A DNA stretch of 64,000 nucleotides from Siphonodentalium dalli (GCA_032622095.1 CP136061.1:83426324-83490323), one strand, 5' to 3'; positions 1 to 11,112 are shown, counted from the first letter of the stretch. Translations and numbers: made by a program. Notes: generated by a model not told the origin, from the sequence alone.

Positions 1-944
1 GACTGGGGAGGAAAGCATGTACCATCTGTCACCCAACTCAACTACTTGTATGTTACTTTTAAAACTCCAAATTGCTGCAATTTTGTTGAAATATAATATG
101 AGGGAACTACTACTAGCAGCTAGTGTATATTTAGTATAGAAAGGGCTGAATTAAAATGGTTTCAAGTATGACTATGAGTAGAATAATTATGTGTGTTGTA
201 GTTAATGAGTGATGAGGGATGTGGCTTGTTGGGTGTGCCAATGAATTTAGTCATGAAAAGGGTAAAATCCAAGATGGCCAGTGACGACCATATTCTTTAA
301 CAAATTTCGGAAGCTATCATTCGCTCCAAACTAGAGATAATGCCCAGGAGATCCTTATGATGTTGGTGCAAAATATCTCAGATCGAAGTACTTAATATCT
401 TAGGCTAAAACTGTTTGAGATCATTTCGATACTCAAGCGATAGTTTACATTTTCAAATATCTAATAAATATCATGGCAGCCATGGAATGCCAACTGTTGA
501 ACTTTTTGTCATTATTATGGGGTTAGCTAATTTCAAGATTTGGAATGTTTTTGAGATCGTCTGGATAGTTTAAGTTCTTAACTTTGTGATATTTTGAGTA
601 CATTATATTATTTTCTACAAATTGTATTATATAACTATCTAAATGGTCATGCATGTGTTCGAATTTCAAACTCAGTATCGAAGGGAGAGCAAGTTTGGAA
701 AACAGATTGGTTCGCGGGTTGTTGCAATTTATGAACTCAACCAACGAAGGATCTCTGTCCAAGTCAGGGTTCGTGCTGTCCCAAAATTTCCAGGTGCCAA
801 CAATGTTGCCATTTGCATTATTTTTAGAGTCACTTTATACTTTCTGTTGCCACTTTTTTTCCGACCAATATATTTTGGAGCCACTTTTGAATTTTTTTTT
901 TTTTTTTAGTAATATATAGTAATATTTAGTAATATATATATATA
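1..944. other. No gene recognised
   Basis: AT-rich sequence with only short, overlapping open frames that lack recognisable motifs. A T-run at about 888-908 interrupts it. The stretch at about 848-915 is loosely similar in direct orientation to about 3966-4035 (phrases such as 'ccactttt...ggagcca' followed by a T-run), so the two may be diverged copies of one repeat. Nothing else could be supported. Confidence 0.5.
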
Positions 945-1160
945 TCAATTGTTGAAAATTCTTCGTGATTTCATTTCTGACCATTTATGAAATGCCTTGC
1001 CAAAGTCAAATTCTGACATTAAAGGTCCTTCAATGGTAATTTTCATAAGAACATTTAAGTGAGGCACTGACAGTCTATTTCTCGATCTCGTCTTAATCAT
1101 GTTCTGATACGAGAACGCCTTCTCACAATTAACTGTGGAGACCGACAGTTGTTTGAGCAT
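945..1160 (-). pseudogene. hAT-type C-terminal dimerisation domain fragment
   Basis: The 71-residue translation resembles the C-terminal dimerisation region of hAT transposases and their host relatives of the ZMYM/ZNF862/C17orf113 type. It has a Ser/Thr-rich start leading into Asn-Cys-Glu-Lys-Ala-Phe-Ser, then Met-Ile-Lys-Thr-Arg-Ser-Arg-Asn-Arg-Leu, then Leu-Asn-Val-Leu-Met-Lys-Ile. In the family this segment follows a long RNase H-like catalytic core, which is absent: the upstream part of the reading starts abruptly. A fragment that looks like the N-terminus of the same kind of protein lies 190 bp upstream on the same strand (1350-1673), so the pair reads as one gene that lost its middle. 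Family assignment is from recalled motifs; a search would settle it. Confidence 0.55.
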
Positions 1161-1349
1161 TCTTCATCGATTTGCAGTCTCGGAGTATTTGTACAGCGGC
1201 ATGGTGCGAGTAACAATAAATATGCCATTAAACATATTTAATTACCACTCTTTTAGTAACAATAACACTTTGTCAAAATTAATAGAGATTTTCGGACGAT
1301 CCGAGTAAACCCTTTCTTCATGATACTACAACCAGTTACGAACATGTTG

Positions 1350-1673
1350 TTAACATTCGCAGCACGGCATGTAGAACAGAACATAATTTATTTTGTCTCC
1401 ATCGAATGATAGCCATTCGCGAGATATTTTCCACTCATTTCGGAATTTTCGTTTTGGCGAACTTGCAACTTTTTGTCGCGTTCTCGTGACATTGGACACT
1501 AGTATGTTGCTCGGTTTAGGTGGTGTAGCACACGTCGATGTTAAATCAACCACTGTGTTTGGACTATCGGTATTATCTGAATGTCCGAAGAAATCAGTAA
1601 CTTTCTTCATTTTAGGAGGATGTTGCATGTCTGATGTATTGTTGCTAAAATCTAACTTGCGCTTACGATTCAT
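1350..1673 (-). pseudogene. N-terminal fragment, hAT/ZNF862-like protein
   Basis: The 107-residue reading starts Met-Asn-Arg-Lys-Arg-Lys-Leu and has a low-complexity Ser/Thr/Pro head with basic patches. It ends in Lys-Arg-Lys-Phe-Arg-Asn-Glu-Trp, then Trp-Leu-Ser-Phe-Asp-Gly, then a Cys-Cys-x-Cys tail. This order (basic segment, Glu-Trp, Trp-Leu-x-Phe/Tyr-Asp, then a Cys pair) is how TTF-type/hAT-related zinc-finger proteins of the ZNF862/C17orf113 group begin. The frame stops at the Cys cluster, where the family would continue into a zinc finger and the hAT core. With 945-1160 it forms the two ends of one gene, with roughly 500 residues missing between. A domesticated gene with introns is possible but no intervening exon was recognised. 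Confidence 0.45.
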
Positions 1674-1864
1674 ATTTGTTGTATGTCACATGTGCAGTTT
1701 GTGAAAACTCAGCAGGAACAGGATTTGCGTGCCCGCCCGAAGGGCGGCACGAGGACGGTGGTGGGCTCACCCGGAGGTCGCCCTTACGCCCTGTCTTAGA
1801 TTTTCTTGGTTTTGTGAGTACCAGTCTAGGTCTTGGCTCAGGAGGGTCAGGTGAGGTCGGGTTC

Positions 1865-2674
1865 TTAGCTTTTGTTCTTTTTCTTTTTCTTTTTCTTGTC
1901 TTCCTTCTTTTTCTTCTTCTTCGGTGGTGGTGAAGTGGAAGATCTTGATGATGATGATGATGAAGGGAGAGGTGAGATCGGCAGAGATGCTCTGTCGTAC
2001 TCGTCATTATACATTTTCATTTTCTTCAGGATGTCGTCTACGTCGATGGTACTTAGTTCGATGTGCCTCATGACTTGGGCGGCCGAGTCTTCGGTTGAGG
2101 GTGAAGTCTCTGGCTCTTTCTCTTGGTAATCCGGTGTCTTCGGAACGAAGTCGGAGGGGTCCTCGTCTTCGTCTTCAGTATCGGTATCCTCGTCTGGTCG
2201 TGGTGGTGATGCTGGTGATGGTGGTGGTGGTTCCATCTCCTGGACGACAGACTGGGCCGGGTTCTCAGCTGGATGGGCGATGTCGACTGGTGAAGTTCCG
2301 GTCGATTTCTTCGCTTTCAATGCAGCGAGTCTTTCGGCGTCTCTCTTTTTCATCGATGGTGTTTTCTTTTTCTTCTTTCTCATCTTCTGTCGAGGCTTCC
2401 GAGCTGATTCGGTAATATCCGAGCCCTTCCCGGTAGGGAGCCCTGAAAAGAGCTTTGCCGGGCCGGACTGGAAGTCCAGAATCAGCTGGTATCCGCCTTT
2501 GTGAGCGTGGAATGACCAGCTCAAACAAGGCGTGACATGCAGGGCTTCCAGCATGCTGGTGACACTAATTGGGATTAGCGGTGGCGAGTTCATCCTGAGA
2601 GGTGGCGATCCAAGCTCTCTGGAGATCCGACTGCGACTGCGACTGCGATGTGAAAACTCAGTTACGAATGACAT
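1865..2674 (-). CDS. Lys/Ser-rich unknown protein, left-arm copy
   Basis: A 269-residue frame. The first ~30 residues include an Arg-Ser-Arg-Ser-Arg run. Residues ~30-85 form the only globular-looking part, with a Ser-Trp-Ser-Phe-His-Ala-His-Lys-Gly-Gly-Tyr core. Next is a very basic stretch with Lys-Lys-Arg-Asp-Ala-Glu-Arg, a Pro-rich acidic middle (EDEDED-type), and a C-terminus of Ser runs and Lys-rich runs. I do not recognise a named family. Organisation (small folded domain, basic linker, charged low-complexity tail) recalls nucleic-acid-binding ORFs of invertebrate retroelements, but that is only an impression. The start lies in the spacer, just outside the duplicated arm, so the true 5' end is uncertain. 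The matching right-arm copy is broken, so this may be the only intact copy or itself a relic. Confidence 0.45.
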   Translation of the reverse strand: MSFVTEFSHRSRSRSRISRELGSPPLRMNSPPLIPISVTSMLEALHVTPCLSWSFHAHKGGYQLILDFQSGPAKLFSGLPTGKGSDITESARKPRQKMRKKKKKTPSMKKRDAERLAALKAKKSTGTSPVDIAHPAENPAQSVVQEMEPPPPSPASPPRPDEDTDTEDEDEDPSDFVPKTPDYQEKEPETSPSTEDSAAQVMRHIELSTIDVDDILKKMKMYNDEYDRASLPISPLPSSSSSSRSSTSPPPKKKKKKEDKKKKKKKNKS

Positions 2675-3047
2675 ATTTATGGTAATTTATCTAACACCTA
2701 CTATCAATACACAGCTTCCTAACGATGTAGACTCGAGGACGCCCTTTGTTTGGCTAATGTTTGTCAAATTAGAGTCAATAGCCGTGCTTATATAGTGTTA
2801 TTATCGAGTAGAAATTCGAAACCCTTTCATCACAGCGATAAAATAAGTCGATCTGACATAAGCCGCGAATCTATTACAAGCTTTTAATTAGGACCCAATT
2901 AGCTATGTCGCGACCGGATATCAATGTGTGTTTTGTTTCCGACCGATTGACTGTAAATTTAAGCTTTATTATATGCCCGATGGGTACAAATTGCCAAATG
3001 CCAAAAAGCTAGGTGCCACATCGTCATCGTTTTTCATCATCATCATT

Positions 3048-3812
3048 CGCAGTCGGACCTCCAGAGAGCTTGGATCGCCACCTCTCAGGATGAACTCGCC
3101 ACCGCTAATCCCAATTAGTGTCACCAGCATGCTGGAAGCCCTGCATGTCACGCCTTGTTTGAGCTGGTCATTCCACGCTCACAAAGGCGGATACCAGCTG
3201 ATTCTGGACTTCCAGTCCGGCCCGGCAAAGCTCTTTTCGGGGCTCCCTACCGGGAAGGGCTCGGATATTACCGAACCAGCTCGGAAGCCTCGACAGAAGA
3301 CGAGAAAGAAGAAAAAGAAAACACCATCGATGAAAAAGAGAGATGCCGAAAGACTCGCTGCATGGAAAGCGAAGAAATCGACCGGAACTTCACCAGTCGA
3401 CCTCGCCCATCCAGCTGAGAACCCGGCCCAGTCTGTCGTCCAGGAGATGGAACCACCATCACCAGCATAACCACCACGACCAGACGAGGATACCGATACT
3501 GAAGACGAAGACGAGGACCCCTCCGACTTCGTTCCGAAGACACCGGAGTACCCGGAGTACCAAGAGAAAGAGCCAGAGACTTCACCCTCAACCGAAGATT
3601 CGGCCGCCCAAGTCATGAGGAACATCGACCTAAGTACCATCAACGTAGACGACATCCTGAAGATAATGTATAATGACGAGTACGTCAGACCTTCTTTGCC
3701 GATCTCACCTCTTCCTTCATCATCATCATCAAGATCTTCCACTTCACCACCACCGAAGAAGAAGAAAAAGAAGGAAGACAAGAAAAAGAAAAAGAAAAAG
3801 AACAAAAGCTAA
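3048..3812 (+). pseudogene. Lys/Ser-rich unknown protein, broken right-arm copy
   Basis: Reverse-complement counterpart of the 1865-2674 frame. The first ~140 codons of homology match almost residue for residue. The frame then ends at a TAA at about 3468-3470, after Glu-Met-Glu-Pro-Pro-Ser-Pro-Ala, where the left copy continues into Ser-Pro-Pro-Arg-Pro-Asp-Glu. Homology resumes and closes with the same Ser-run and Lys-run tail, readable at 3615-3812. Small indels in the acidic and Met/Asn/Asp segments separate the copies. The asymmetry (one open, one stopped) suggests this arm is decaying. Confidence 0.6.
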
Positions 3813-3964
3813 GAACCCAACCTCACCTGACCCTCCTGAGCCTAGGCCTAGACTGGTTCCCAATACCAAGAAAACTCAAGACAGGGCGTAAGGGCGACCT
3901 CCGGGTGAGCCCACACCGTCCTCGTGCCGCCCTTCGGGCGGGCACGCAAATCCTGTTCCTGCCT

Positions 3965-4193
3965 GCCACTTTTTGTAGCCAATCGGGATTTTTTTGGAGC
4001 CATTTCATTTTTTTTATAGCAATTTGCTAATTTGGCAATAGGCAGCGCGAACCCTGGTCCAAGTCCATAACATATTACCCCCCCCCCCCCTGTTCTCAAC
4101 CCCCCTCCCCGTTCTGTATATTCAATCCGATTTGTCACCAAATGCTGAGTTCAATAAATTATAATAAAGCATGTTTTCAAATAGCTGTTTCAT
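3965..4193. other. Simple-sequence spacer
   Basis: T-rich and C-rich homopolymer tracts, including a run of about 14 C at 4077-4090 followed by a second C-rich patch. No gene is visible. Confidence 0.5.
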
Positions 4194-4317
4194 CACAGGA
4201 GCCTGGAATTTGGCCTCTTTTATTGGCGGAACCAGCACCCGGGACCGCAGGTCGGTCCCGGTGGTGGTTCCGCCAATAAAAGAGGGGTTTTTTTTTATCT
4301 AATTCCAAGCTCCTGTG
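4194..4317. mobile_element. Short hairpin element (MITE-like)
   Basis: A 124-bp near-perfect foldback. It opens with cacaggagcctggaatt and closes with aattccaagctcctgtg. The inner arms share cctcttttattggcgga in inverted form and enclose a small GC-rich loop (about 4240-4256). A 9-T run breaks the right arm. No clear target-site duplication was found, so it could be a MITE or a palindromic relic. Confidence 0.65.
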
Positions 4318-4636
4318 GTAGGCCTAGTTAGCATGTTTGAGCCGTGACCAATTGGTTGATTGAGACCAACCGACGTCGGTGTCATCAGCACATATACTCA
4401 AGTCCATCAAACTCGTGAATTCCTCGAGACCAATATAGGTATATCTATTACGTACCGCATGCAAAGGTGGGCATGTGGCACCTCGATATACTATCGAGAA
4501 CCGTTCGAATAATTACAGTTCTCTAGTGAGGTGTAAAGTGTGTGACATTGTGAAGATGCACACAGAAATGCATGGGGTAACGTTATTCTCCGTTTCTTTC
4601 AGTACTTCTTAAAATCTACATGTTATCCTGTTTCTG

Positions 4637-4877
4637 GATCTGGAAATTTTGTGTATAAGCTATATAATTATGTTACTACAAGCGGATTCGATCGATGTCT
4701 ACTCGTCTGTCGAAACCATCACCGGCTTGCAAGACATGGAGATAGCAACTTACATGCATCAGCATCTGGAAATTTTGTGTATAAGCTATGTTATTTCAAG
4801 CGGATTCGACCGATGTCTACTCATCGAAACCATCAACGGCTTGCAAGACATGGAGATAGCAACTTAAATGCACCAGT
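4637..4877. repeat. Two-copy tandem duplication, about 125-bp unit
   Basis: The segment beginning atctggaaattttgtgtat occurs at about 4637 and again at about 4763. Both copies continue through caagcggattcga, gatgtctact, cgaaaccatca and gcttgcaagacatggagat. They differ by a few substitutions and short deletions. Neither copy encodes a recognisable protein. Confidence 0.7.
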
Positions 4878-6221
4878 ATTCCAGCATGGTCTATATTGTG
4901 TTGCATATCGTTATATTGTGAATAGTATTGCACGCCTGACATCAACGCGACCTACAGAACACAATGTACGACATAAATTCATCAGCTTATGGTTATTCAC
5001 TTGGATGGAAATTCTTACTCGTCCTGTGTTGTGCATTCAATTAGATGCCAAAATTCGGCATGCATCGGTGTGTCAATAATCGGCATTGAAAGGATGTGTG
5101 TTCTTCTTGTTGTTGCAGTTACATCAGTAATTAACCATAACGATAACCCATGCAGGTGGGTAAATTTCAGATATTCAAGGAGGTGAATATAACATGTTTT
5201 CTCTCGGGATATGATTTCTTCAGAAGGGTTGTCAATCTATATATACGAAACAGTTGCTTCATACAAGCCAAAGCCCTACATACATATATGCATGAGCCAT
5301 GAGAACACTGAATCCAGTTCATGACACATCATGAAAATATTATATTTGATATAATATGTTGGGTTTCTATACATAAATTAATTTGTATGGATCCACGAGT
5401 TTAATTTCTCCCAGATAAATCATCCCAACATATACAAGAAGCGTCATACGTATGTGCATAGATACAAATAAGCTGTGTAATTGCTCATTTCATAATATGT
5501 TTACAGATAAAATTAATTGGCATATTGAATGCATATACTCAGAACAGTATCATGGACTATTTTGAAAACGGCATGCAAAAACGCGATATTCTTTCTGACG
5601 TGACATGTTCTATCACCATGCACGAAGTTCCCCCTAAATATATAACATTACTGGTAGTAAACGAGCAATTACTAGGTTTAATTTAATCATATGCACTTTG
5701 GGCCGTTTCAAATTTTGCACATCCACATCAGATCATCCTCCAGAAAAATGATGTTCGAAGAAGATATAACCTGACTAAAATTTAAAGCCACATATAATGT
5801 TTGAATATTTTTTCCCCAACATTATCGAGAGCACAAAATCGCAAAATGAGCAGAATTGAGCTGAAATAAACATTTCTGGATGGTAAAGGAATATATGAGC
5901 TAACAAAAAATATGTAGCGCTTTCGATAACTTTATTTTCTTTAGAGTGAGTGGATGGTCAAGATTCTTAAAATCAACAACTATTAGCATGTCATTTTGTC
6001 TTTATTTATATCGGCAGACATTTTGTTCTATATATTTCATTTTCTTCGAGTTTTATACTTGTGAATTTAAATAATATTTCCAATTATAATACGTTGAAGT
6101 TGCAAATATTATGTGGAACTTTGTATGTATAAATTGGTGTGTTGTATCTCAGCAGATGTTAATGTTATAAAGACGCTCTGATGTGAGGGGAATCGCTCCT
6201 ACGAATGGAGCATCGATCCGT
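4878..6221. other. No gene recognised
   Basis: AT-rich sequence with scattered short frames and no recognised motif. No repeat family seen elsewhere in the window was detected here. Confidence 0.4.
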
Positions 6222-6620
6222 TCTATCGTTGGGCCAACGTCATTTCTATCGTTGGGCCAAGGTTGGGCCAACTATGGCTGTTGCCGCTGGCTCGGCGTCG
6301 GATCCCGTCGTCGACTCGACGGTGGTTCGACGTCGAGCCGACGTTTCGTGCGCCGTCGGGCACCCGACGTTGAAACGACGTCGAACCAACGGTATATTCT
6401 ACCATTAATACGTTGGCCCAACGTCGTATTAATAGTAGAATACACCGTTGGTTCGACGTCGTTTCAACGTCGGGTCCCCGACGGCGCGCCAACGTCGGCT
6501 CGACGACGAGCCACCGTCGAGTCGACGACGGGATCCGACGCCGAGCCAGCGGCAACAGCCATAGTTGGCCCAACGTTGGCCCAACGATAGAAATGACGTT
6601 GGCCCAACGTGTGTGTGCTA
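6222..6620. mobile_element. GC-rich palindromic element with GTTGGGCCAACG ends
   Basis: About 390 bp of near-perfect palindrome centred near 6416, far richer in G+C than its surroundings. Both arms begin with repeated ttgggccaacg / cgttggcccaa motifs and the run ctatcgttgg. They continue through tatggctgttgccgctggct and cggatcccgtcgtcgactcg in inverted form. The centre is attaata-cgttggcccaacg-tcgtattaat. The right end runs on to cgtgtgtgtgctatctggg, an end type I associate with short foldback repeats common in marine invertebrates. The left end lacks that tail and may be truncated. It has no coding capacity; open frames inside are by-products of the GC-rich palindrome. Confidence 0.7.
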
Positions 6621-6624
6621 TCTG

Positions 6625-7120
6625 GGTATTGTCATGACAACTCCACACCTGCTTACCATTGTTAGTCGGGAACACTTAGGCGAAGAACTGTGATTGTACC
6701 ATATCCAAATAAAACTCCACCAAATCCAAAATGGCGCCCACAATGGCGGACAGATTTTGAAAAATTACCGAAATTTCCTCATATTCACATCATTGGGCAT
6801 TATTGTCGAGACAACTCCAACCATGCTGACAGTTGAGATGGAAAATACTGGGGTGAAGTAATTACCTTGCATGTCTAACAATAAATTATTTTTCAAATCG
6901 AAGATGGCGGCCAAAATGGGGACCAAAATTTGAAAACAAGCTCACATTCCTTTACTTTATTACAATGGGCGTTATTGTTACGCGAATTCTGCCCACAATT
7001 ACTTGTTCATATGGGACATTGATATGAAGTATTAAGTTGAGTTTGGCAAACTCTTACAGTCAAGATGGCGGCAAAACTAGCGGCCAAAAATTGAAAAGAA
7101 TTCGATATTTTCACATACTA
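6625..7120. repeat. Diverged tandem repeat, about 170-bp unit
   Basis: Three diverged units each contain, in order, 'tattgt..(c/g)acaactcc' or an equivalent, then 'a(a)gatggcg(g/c)c(c/a)...aaaattgaaaa', then a 'ttcacat' end. The units start near 6625, 6796 and 6966. The last overlaps the outer end of the inverted repeat 7019-9345. Confidence 0.5.
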
Positions 7121-9345
7121 ATTTCAACTTTTTGTCATAATATCGATCTGTATGGACGAAACGGTACATAATATAAGCCATCTATTAGTTCCAACATAAG
7201 TCATAGCCTTTTGGAAAGATGTAAATCCACAATTTATAATCGCGATTTGGCATATCAAAATTCATTCTCCACGAAGCGCCCATACTGACCGTAATTGTAC
7301 ATGTATATAGGTGTGCCGAATAGTCATATCATGACTTCCAAGAATCAAAACAACAGTAACTGAGCTTATTCTGATTTGCCACATTCAGTATTATCTGGAA
7401 CAGTTCCGGTCGCTTCGTCAGATTAATCTAGCTCGCTCACACCAACATAGTTTTCTACACTTCTTTGTAGAAGGGTCCCACATGATCCGAAGAACAATCT
7501 TGTTGGTGTCCAGCAATCGTCTCACTGAACAGATCTAATCAGATAATAACAATACACACCGTGCTAGTTTGTAGGGATGTGTCATGATAGTGGAAATTAA
7601 ATTGGACCATGACTGCACCGCCCCTTCTTTGGGTATGTTTTAGATTCAGACAGGATTTCATATGTGGCTTTGCTTTCCTTGTATGTTAAGATTGTATGTT
7701 CCCATCCGTTTGGAAGCCGTTCTTAATAAACTTGACCAGGCCTGTACCATTGGCTACTGATATATAGGCCCCATACAGACTGTGATGTAGTCCTAAAGGC
7801 GACACATTTGATAGTTGTTTGATGTCATACTCACGCTGGGTGGTGGTGGGTATGGTTCAAGAAAGTACAAATGCCACCAACACAAGGGTGAAATGTTCAA
7901 CGTGAAGAGCATCCAGAGGAATGTTACGCTGATGAGACCTTGCATTCAGTTCAGCATACGTTGGGTACACCAAGTGATGTCTTGGTAACATCACCATGCC
8001 GACCATTTGTCTACATGAGACATATTTTAACTACTCTATTCTAGTGTTATATATAAAGCTATATGGTCATAACGGTCACGTTCCCCAACGTCCAGAGCCA
8101 TTGCCGTCGACTATAACTTGTTCTTTAAATACATAGTGAAATAAATGCACCACTGTTCCTGACATTTTCTTGAATAATACGGCCCACATACTGACACTAA
8201 CCATGAGAGAGGATAACAAAAACATACCTTAATACTATAAAGACATTATCCTTTGGTCCATCCGACTGTTCTGCGGGACGCTAGCATACTATTATCCAGT
8301 CAAAATTGTACGTCTGGTCAAGTTGAATCAGAACGGCTTCGAAACAGATGTGGAAATACAATCTTGCCATACCAAAAAACACCAACACGCATGGCAGTCT
8401 ATACCTTAAACATGCACCAGGTGTATGGGTGGTGTATACCATGGCCAATTTCATTCCCACTATCATGGCGCATGTCCACAAACTAGCACCGTGAGTACTT
8501 CTCTGCTTGGATCTATTTGACGAGCCGACTGCGGGACGTCACAGTTTGCTTAGGATCATGGACAAGAAGTGTGGGAAGTCGGTACATTATGGTCTTCTCC
8601 TTAGCAGATAGACATCTGTTCAAGGAAATGAGACTGCTACCAACCGTCGAAACATTATCGAAATTGTCCAGGTATGCCAATGCGTGAGTTTGTGAGTTGA
8701 CGAACCATCTATTGAGAAGTGACTAGTAACTGGTTCGTCAGGTGTACATGTCGTTATCCAAATGGGGTATGATACACATACATAGAGATGACCTTCTGTT
8801 AGCTTGTATACTCATCGACCAAATGCCATTCTAATTCAAGATGACGCACAAATCCCATATTTAGCAAATATTTAAAATAGTAAGCTGAACACTGGACATT
8901 GAATTGTTTGAAACGTTATGATTTGAGGGGCCATTATCCCAGAAAGTGTTGAATACTTTGTCGGTGTGAGCGACCTAGATTTATCAAACAAAGAAATGAA
9001 AGCCGGTCCAGATAATTATGGACGTGACGTGGCAAATCAGAATCTGATATCAGGTAATTGTTCTAATATGAATATTCGGCCGCGTTAAGCGGAGAATGGA
9101 TTTCGAAATGCCACATCGCGATATTAATTTATTGTGGGTTTTCGTCTTTCCAGAAAGATACGAGCTATGGTATGCGTTCTGATACGTTGAACTAATACGC
9201 TCATGTACACTTTCGTCCATACATACCGATATTATTACAAATATATGAAAATATCGATTTCTTTTAAATTTCTGGCCGCCAATTTAGCCACCATCTTGAC
9301 CGTAAGTATTGCCAAACTCAAATGAATACTTCATATCAAAGTATC
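7019..9345. repeat. Degenerate large inverted repeat
   Basis: Sequence at about 7019-7760 is matched, in reverse complement and in mirror order, by about 9345-8270. Anchors are: ttgatatgaagtatt...gtttggca at the outer end; tcgcgatttggcat / atgccacatcgcga; attctgatttgccac / gtggcaaatcagaat; tctagctcgctcacacc / ggtgtgagcgacctaga; and caccgtgctagtttgt / acaaactagcaccgtg. Identity is moderate with many indels, so it is old. The middle (about 7760-8270) shows no clear match and no recognisable gene. Confidence 0.65.
8281..8481 (-). pseudogene. Unrecognised coding-like segment in inverted arm
   Basis: A 66-residue frame, rich in hydrophobic residues, running Met-Trp-Thr-Cys-Ala-Met-Ile-Val-Gly-Met-Lys into Phe-Glu-Ala-Val-Leu-Ile-Gln-Leu-Asp-Gln. 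Its DNA has a diverged counterpart in the opposite arm (about 7550-7760), where the equivalent frame holds several stops. I do not recognise the family. It may be an exon or transposase relic duplicated with the inverted repeat, or a chance frame. Confidence 0.2.
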
Positions 9346-9633
9346 TGTTTGTAAACATGTATTATTACCCCTGTCCGGAAAAGCTACTATCAATTAATTT
9401 TGATTTTATTTCGAATATTAAATCGGGACCGTTTATGCGTCTATTTTTTTTAACAGACCATTCGGATGATACCATATTACGATATAGAGCACTGGGCTGT
9501 TCCTATGGCTACCAACCGAACGTCAAATGTCCCATATTGATTGTTTGTATTATTTTGTTCCACATACATAAGCAATATTTTATACCCCGGTAACTTTATA
9601 ATACATGTTTACAAAGAGATAATCCACCTTTAA
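9343..9633. mobile_element. MITE-A fragment
   Basis: A truncated copy of the TTAA-type short element that recurs through the window. It contains ctgtccggaaaagctact, the internal ccattcggatgataccatat block and the terminal aaagagataatccacctttaa. About 80 bp near its left end and several internal segments are missing. Its left edge abuts the outer end of the 7019-9345 inverted repeat. Confidence 0.75.
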
Positions 9634-9729
9634 GGGAAAAATGTTAACATTTTGAGGACACTGTTTTACTATATGAATGTCTTCACAGTGGTGGGTTTAC
9701 ACACTCAATATGACTCGTTTGGTAAACGT

Positions 9730-9875
9730 TCACACATGTTTATACCAGAAAATATTCGAACAATAAATCAATATTAATTTATAGAAGCCACTCCAGACAG
9801 GAGTCTTCGATTCATGTATAATATATTATACCCCGGAAACTATATCAAACGTGTTTCCAAAGAGATATACGACAT
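9730..9875. mobile_element. MITE-A terminal fragment
   Basis: Half of a MITE-A copy: cagaaaatattcga, a diverged aatattaatttatagaagc, gacaggagtcttcgattca, ataccccggaaact and a degraded caaagagata end. Its partner half is absent. Confidence 0.6.
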
Positions 9876-11112
9876 GCAACACTGAATAGTGATTGTAATA
9901 GCAATCAGATGTATCAGGAAAATTCAACCTCCTTTTGGTTTGAAAATGCCAACAAATGTTGTGTCACGTATGTATTTAGATCAAAGTTAGGAATCTATAG
10001 CCACACCCCCACACACACAAAAGACGCGCACACCATTTCGCAACGAACCAGGTGGGGTTATGACGTGGATGGATTTGGTGGTCGGTATGGTCCACCAACA
10101 GTGATGAACAGGGTTCCGTCTTATCAGGTTTGACATACCAAACCTTATGAAAGATCACTTACGACAAAAAAAATGTTTATTGTTTCATTGTTCAGTATCA
10201 CATCATATTGTACAATACAAATTGGCACACAATTGGATGTCAGCATGCACATTTGACCTTTGAGTAGACTGGCAGATAGCAATTTTCTTAGGTTCATATT
10301 CATTATGCCGATTAGTGGTGCTGTACATCTAGATAACAACTGTATATTGGTGTTATGTGAATTTGGGAAGCACTATTCAAAACTACTAGGAGAAATATAG
10401 GTCAGTTCATAGTCATAATCGTGATGAACATACCTGTAACATATCAGCCAGTGTGAAGGGGACACAAACAATATAATATAATGTTTAACAGTAATGTTAC
10501 CCAGATAAGGGAGTTTTGTTTCTTATGAAATGTACATCTGTAAGTTCAGGGGAAATGGAACACTAAAGATTTAGGAATCAGATTATAGCGTATTGGAATA
10601 TGAGTGAGCCCACATGGATTCTAATGAATGAACAATGTAGGCTCAACAATAATGGGAGGAATAACACGTTTGAATTCCGGGAAATCACTTGTTGAACGTG
10701 AGTCATTTGCTGTCTGAAACGAATAGTGGATTTAGGTAATCGAATATCCGTCCGTAGTATTCAAATAGTCGTGGGGTGGTTTCCCGACCGTTAGTACTCC
10801 GTTTGGAATTGAGCTATGAATTTATTCTGATAATAATTCAGGGCTCTGAAGAAACTGGCAGTATATGTATACTAATCGGGGGTGAGAAAACACCCCAGGA
10901 TACAATGTCCGGGTGGGTGTGTGGCTCTCAGCCCTCACCACATATGTTTCCAATGCCAAAAATGAGAATTCATGTTTAAACAATTGTCAGCTCTCTTCTC
11001 CCATTTCTCTAAAGATGATATATATCTTTTTAAACCCGTTTTAGATAGCTTCTGTTGTATAACGTATTAGATATGAAATAAAGAATTTTAAAAAAAAAGG
11101 AAAAAAAAGATA
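9876..11112. other. No gene recognised
   Basis: Only short frames without recognisable motifs. A purine-rich A-run lies at about 11088-11108. Nothing further can be supported. Confidence 0.4.

Larger units (their letters stand above)
1712..3964. repeat. Inverted duplication with 0.4-kb spacer
   Basis: Left arm about 1712-2642 and right arm about 3048-3964 are reverse complements with high identity, around a spacer of about 405 bp. The outer ends share the run aggaacaggatttgcgtgcc and a GC-rich stretch just inside it. The inner ends share a segment containing tctctgg and cgactgcg repeats. Each arm carries one copy of the same Lys-rich reading frame, diverging from the centre. The arms differ by substitutions and by short indels in the simple-sequence parts. 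No terminal direct duplication was seen. Confidence 0.85.

Noticed and set aside
1676-2504. Plus-strand frames opposite the Lys/Ser-rich ORF
   Set aside because: Phe/Ser-rich complements of the Lys and Glu codon runs on the minus strand.
6183-6675. Overlapping Arg/Thr-rich frames on both strands across the GC-rich palindrome
   Set aside because: The same GC-rich words (gacgtcg, cgacg) read in six frames; no start context or family match, and the palindrome explains them.
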